Shown: one piece after another, positions 61,539-64,000 of the stretch
How positions within the stretch are numbered: the first letter of the stretch is position 1
Layout: each line of letters starts with the position of its first letter
Assembly: GCF_024199925.1 (NCBI RefSeq)
Contig: NZ_JANADR010000001.1
Span: 9,799,501 to 9,863,500, forward strand
Origin: Bradyrhizobium sp. CCGUVB1N3
GTDB lineage: Bacteria > Pseudomonadota > Alphaproteobacteria > Rhizobiales > Xanthobacteraceae
Length of the DNA: 64,000 nt
Reading direction: 5' to 3'
Notes under the pieces: generated by a model
The model's database searches: none
What the model saw: only the letters and a program-made list of their open reading frames with translations
What the model was told of the DNA's origin: nothing
Made by a program: the position numbers and the translations under genes

Positions 61539-61880
61539 TGTTTCCTCCATCGCTAGGACCCCGCCAATCGCGGCCTTCGGACGGAGGCCGTTGCGACGGA
61601 GGAGGCACGGCGCACCTTTGGCGGAAGCGAAGCGGACGAGCGCGACGCGCTTGCGCACCTGCCGAGGCCGGTGCGATAGGCCGGAAAGGGGCGCGTGGCG
61701 CGGTTAACGGAGGAAGTTTGCGTGCGCGGGAGGGTTCAAGAATTGATGCAGCGTGACATCAAGGCGAACTGCTGCGGTCCACGCGACATGATCACGCGGA
61801 AGACGCGCCGGCGACTCGTTCAGTCAACGACCAGCCGGCGTTTTGTATAGCGAACTATGTTGGGGATACGCCGATGACAA
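61539..61880. other. Gene-free gap
   Basis: 342 bases between two small minus-strand genes. It should hold the promoter of the 59-residue gene. No coding-like frame or clear structure recognised. Confidence 0.4.
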
Positions 61881-62063
61881 TCAGCGTTGATGACCGAGAC
61901 CCAATCCCAATTTTTGAGCCTTCTGTCGAAGCGATCCCACAGTCCTTTTCATCTGCTTCGAGATCTTCTCGACCGGCGTCCTTGCCTTCGAATGCTGCTT
62001 CAGTAGTTTGATATCAGCCGCAGTGTAGGGCTTGCGAACCGGAGTCTTTTTCTTCTTCGCCAC
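61881..62063 (-). CDS. Small basic protein, possible DNA-binding
   Basis: 60 residues from GTG 62063 with GAGGAGAATAAC upstream. MAKKKKTPVRKPYTAADIKL followed by KISKQMKRTVGSLRQKAQKL resembles a short SANT/HTH-like helix bundle that recognises DNA (IKLLKQHSKARTPVEKISKQ). Many alphaproteobacteria carry such proteins in several copies. Role unknown. Confidence 0.65.
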   Translation of the reverse strand: MAKKKKTPVRKPYTAADIKLLKQHSKARTPVEKISKQMKRTVGSLRQKAQKLGLGLGHQR

Positions 62064-62186
62064 GTTATTCTCCTCAATCGGGCGGGCTACATAGCAGGTC
62101 CGATCGCCGAGTAAAATACCCCGCGCGCGTCACCCGCCTTCCTCGATACCGGTTGGCGGGATCGCATGAAATCTGACCGGTCCGTT

Positions 62187-62211
62187 CAGATCAGATCAGA
62201 TCAGATCAGAT
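62187..62211. repeat. Pentanucleotide repeat (CAGAT)5
   Basis: Five head-to-tail CAGAT units. They span the stop codon (62201-62203) of the RTX-like gene, so slippage here would change the C-terminal residues or the stop. Confidence 0.8.
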
Positions 62212-64000
62212 GGAAGCCGTCACCGGCAAGCAGGTGCTCCCATTGGGGCACCTGTGGCACATGACCCAGCTGCGATGGATCGACAAACTCCGTTGAATGG
62301 CTCGCGCCAGGACTCGTGTGACCGAGATTCTCCGGATGGTCGAAGCCGGTCAGCAGTGCGAGATTCGGCATGCCGGCAGCAGGGGACGTCAGTTGATCGG
62401 CATGGAATACAAACTGATCGCCGATGGTCGTAACGCCTGCCAGTGTGTTGGCGTTGCTGAATTCGTGCGCGGCGTCTTGAAACCCCGGAGGGCCGAAATC
62501 CCGGAAATTGAAGGCATCGGAATTGCCATGGCCGGCGACTGTGTCCAGCAGCAAAGTGCCGCCGTTGCCGTCGGGCGCTACAAGCGGGCTGCCCACATTC
62601 TGGACGGAGGCAAGATGGATCGTATCGACCGTGGCGCCGTGATCCCTGACGATCAGGTCGCCCGACCCATGCCACCAGTTGAGCGCATAGCCCGCCTGAA
62701 TTGACGGATCGAACGATAGGCCCGGAAGGTCAACCTCCGTGCTCAGGCCATTGTAGTGCGCGATGGTGCTGCCATTCTGAGCCGTGACCACCGTATCGGT
62801 GATGACGGTGTCGTGCGATCCCACCAGCTTGTAGGTATCGCCGCTCTGGATATGAACGATATCGTCGTTGCCGACGATGGTGGCGCCGGTCACGCCCGCA
62901 TTCAGATAGATCGTGGCATGCGAGGCGTTGATGGTATCGCCGGAGCCGGCAACAATGATCGTATCGTTGCGGCCGCCGTCGTTGATCGTGAGACCGGCTG
63001 TTGCATTGGTCGTGAATGTATAGCTTGTCGGCGAACTCTCGAGACTGACGGTCTTGATGCCGGTGATGTTCGAGCCCATGGCCATGGTGCCGCCGCCGGT
63101 GACATCCAGCAGGTTGCTCCCAGTGCTGCCATGAAGGGTGGCACCGATGGTGGCGGCCGTTACATGGAAGGTATCGTTGCCGTTGCCGCCATTGACCGTC
63201 TCGGCGGTACTGCCGAGGAACACATCGTCATTGCCGGAGCCGAGATTGATGGTGTCGCTGTCATTGGCACCGTGGATGGTTATGCCCGGATTCTTCGCGC
63301 CGGCCGCCGCCGACGCCACATTGACAGTGGCGCTCAACCCGTCGCGCAGATAGAGCGTTTGCCAGGCACTGCCGGCTCCTTCCTGCGCCGTCATGGTCTG
63401 GATATCGGTCAGCGTAGCAGGGGCGTGCAGGTCAAATGTCCCGCCTCCCTGCAGCGCGAGCGTATTGTGTCCGTCCGGACCGCCATCGATCTTATCGCCG
63501 GCATTGAGCGTGCCGTTGGTGGCAACAATCACATTGTTACCCGCTCCGCCATGCACGGTATCGGCTTTGTTCGTCGGGCTGTAGGTCTGGCCGACATTGA
63601 CGACAATGGTGATGGTCTGGTCGGCGAGTGCGCTGGAATAGCCGCTTGCGTTCGAGCCTGTTGAGTGGAGAGTCATGGTTTCCGTGTAGGTGCCAGCCGC
63701 GGTGGCCTTGAAGCTGACCGTCGGCGCGGTGTCGGACTGACCGGCGGCAAGGCCGCTGAAGGCCGAAAGCCCGGTCAGCGTAAAGCCGCTGGCTGCCGGA
63801 GCCGAGAAGCTGCCGGACAGAAAGTCAGATGGTCCCGCAACATCGTTCAGGACGCCGAGATTGAAGCGTGCGGTATCGGGAGCCTGGACACTTGCCGGAC
63901 CGAGATCGAGCGTCAATGTCGAATGATTGCCGTTCTGGACCAGCGTACCGCCGCCCGAGATCTCCCGGATCGCGGCCTTGGCATAGTTGTTGACGGTGGG
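62201..64000 (-). CDS. Large RTX-like/adhesin-type protein, C-terminal part (5' end outside the window)
   Basis: 599 residues are visible; the frame remains open at 64000. The first ~100 visible residues resemble a choice-of-anchor/immunoglobulin-like module (SGGGTLVQNGNHSTLTLDLG). About 130-330 carry degenerate RTX-like nonapeptides (VHGGAGNNVIVATNGTLNAG; INLGSGNDDVFLGSTAETVN; GGNGNDTFHV; INDGGRNDTIIVAGSGDTIN), which bind Ca2+ outside the cell. The C-terminus is a heme/hydrolase-unrelated beta-rich tail, likely the type I secretion signal region. Probably a secreted surface protein. Confidence 0.7.
   Translation of the reverse strand, partial: PTVNNYAKAAIREISGGGTLVQNGNHSTLTLDLGPASVQAPDTARFNLGVLNDVAGPSDFLSGSFSAPAASGFTLTGLSAFSGLAAGQSDTAPTVSFKATAAGTYTETMTLHSTGSNASGYSSALADQTITIVVNVGQTYSPTNKADTVHGGAGNNVIVATNGTLNAGDKIDGGPDGHNTLALQGGGTFDLHAPATLTDIQTMTAQEGAGSAWQTLYLRDGLSATVNVASAAAGAKNPGITIHGANDSDTINLGSGNDDVFLGSTAETVNGGNGNDTFHVTAATIGATLHGSTGSNLLDVTGGGTMAMGSNITGIKTVSLESSPTSYTFTTNATAGLTINDGGRNDTIIVAGSGDTINASHATIYLNAGVTGATIVGNDDIVHIQSGDTYKLVGSHDTVITDTVVTAQNGSTIAHYNGLSTEVDLPGLSFDPSIQAGYALNWWHGSGDLIVRDHGATVDTIHLASVQNVGSPLVAPDGNGGTLLLDTVAGHGNSDAFNFRDFGPPGFQDAAHEFSNANTLAGVTTIGDQFVFHADQLTSPAAGMPNLALLTGFDHPENLGHTSPGASHSTEFVDPSQLGHVPQVPQWEHLLAGDGFHLI

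Larger units (their letters stand above)
43478..64000. mobile_element. Element II (left part): tRNA-Gly island with defence-like cargo
   Basis: It begins at the att copy with its own tyrosine recombinase and then carries defence-type genes, an IS5-family insertion, an AbiE pair, ArdC and an HNH nuclease. No third copy of the 45 bp att sequence was seen, so the right boundary is either beyond the window or diverged. The last genes (lipoprotein, RTX-like protein) might be chromosomal. Confidence 0.5.

Overview
The window looks like a chromosomal stretch of a Bradyrhizobium-type alphaproteobacterium (inferred). The base composition is G+C-rich and GTG starts are common. LysR-controlled catabolic operons, small exported proteins and a membrane GH17 glucan enzyme are typical of that group. 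No rRNA or marker gene is present to settle the species.

Layout. 1-5.9 kb: an IS5-type transposase remnant, two small genes that each carry one apparent frameshift, a polytopic membrane protein, tRNA-Thr(TGT), a 3 x 34 bp tandem repeat block, three small exported proteins, rlmB and tRNA-Tyr(GTA). 5.9-15.2 kb: a divergent LysR regulator and an eight-gene operon. The operon encodes a PotDABC-like ABC importer, a three-subunit flavin/iron-sulfur amine dehydrogenase of the opine/D-hydroxyproline type, a further DAO-family oxidase and a RidA protein; together they would import and oxidise an opine- or D-imino-acid-like compound. 15.2-19.1 kb: an acyltransferase and a GH17 membrane enzyme among decayed genes (luciferase-like monooxygenase, arylsulfatase). 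19.1-23.3 kb: a second LysR divergent from an MFS transporter, GAF protein and amidohydrolase. 23.3-31.3 kb: housekeeping and signalling genes, including a UvrD-like helicase, a TMEM175-like protein, a YCII protein, a solute-binding protein and a hybrid histidine kinase, plus a short RNA gene with a near-perfect Shine-Dalgarno sequence.

31.3-64 kb is mobile DNA. tRNA-Gly(TCC) at 31296-31369 is the target. A perfect 45 bp copy of its 3' end at 43433-43477 closes a 12.1 kb element (Element I). This element has an integrase, a gpW-like connector, a fused prohead protease/major capsid protein, a lambda-type portal, an HTH protein in the small-terminase position, a divergent operator, a RepA-like helicase with an iteron-rich candidate origin, and cargo that includes a trypsin-like protease. 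No large terminase, tail or lysis gene is present. I read it as a capsid-encoding phage satellite or a very reduced prophage.

Element II starts immediately after this att copy with its own integrase, so the two elements lie in tandem. Its right end was not found in the window. Its cargo is defence-like: an operon running AbiEii-type nucleotidyltransferase, membrane protein, SEFIR (TIR-like) protein and PIN nuclease; an AbiEi/AbiEii pair; two proteins with HEPN-type R-x4-H motifs; an ArdC antirestriction protein; and an HNH nuclease. The nucleotidyltransferase gene is interrupted by a 931 bp IS5-family element flanked by CTTA duplications, and removing the IS and one CTTA copy restores the reading frame exactly. 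The window ends inside a large RTX-like/adhesin gene on the minus strand.
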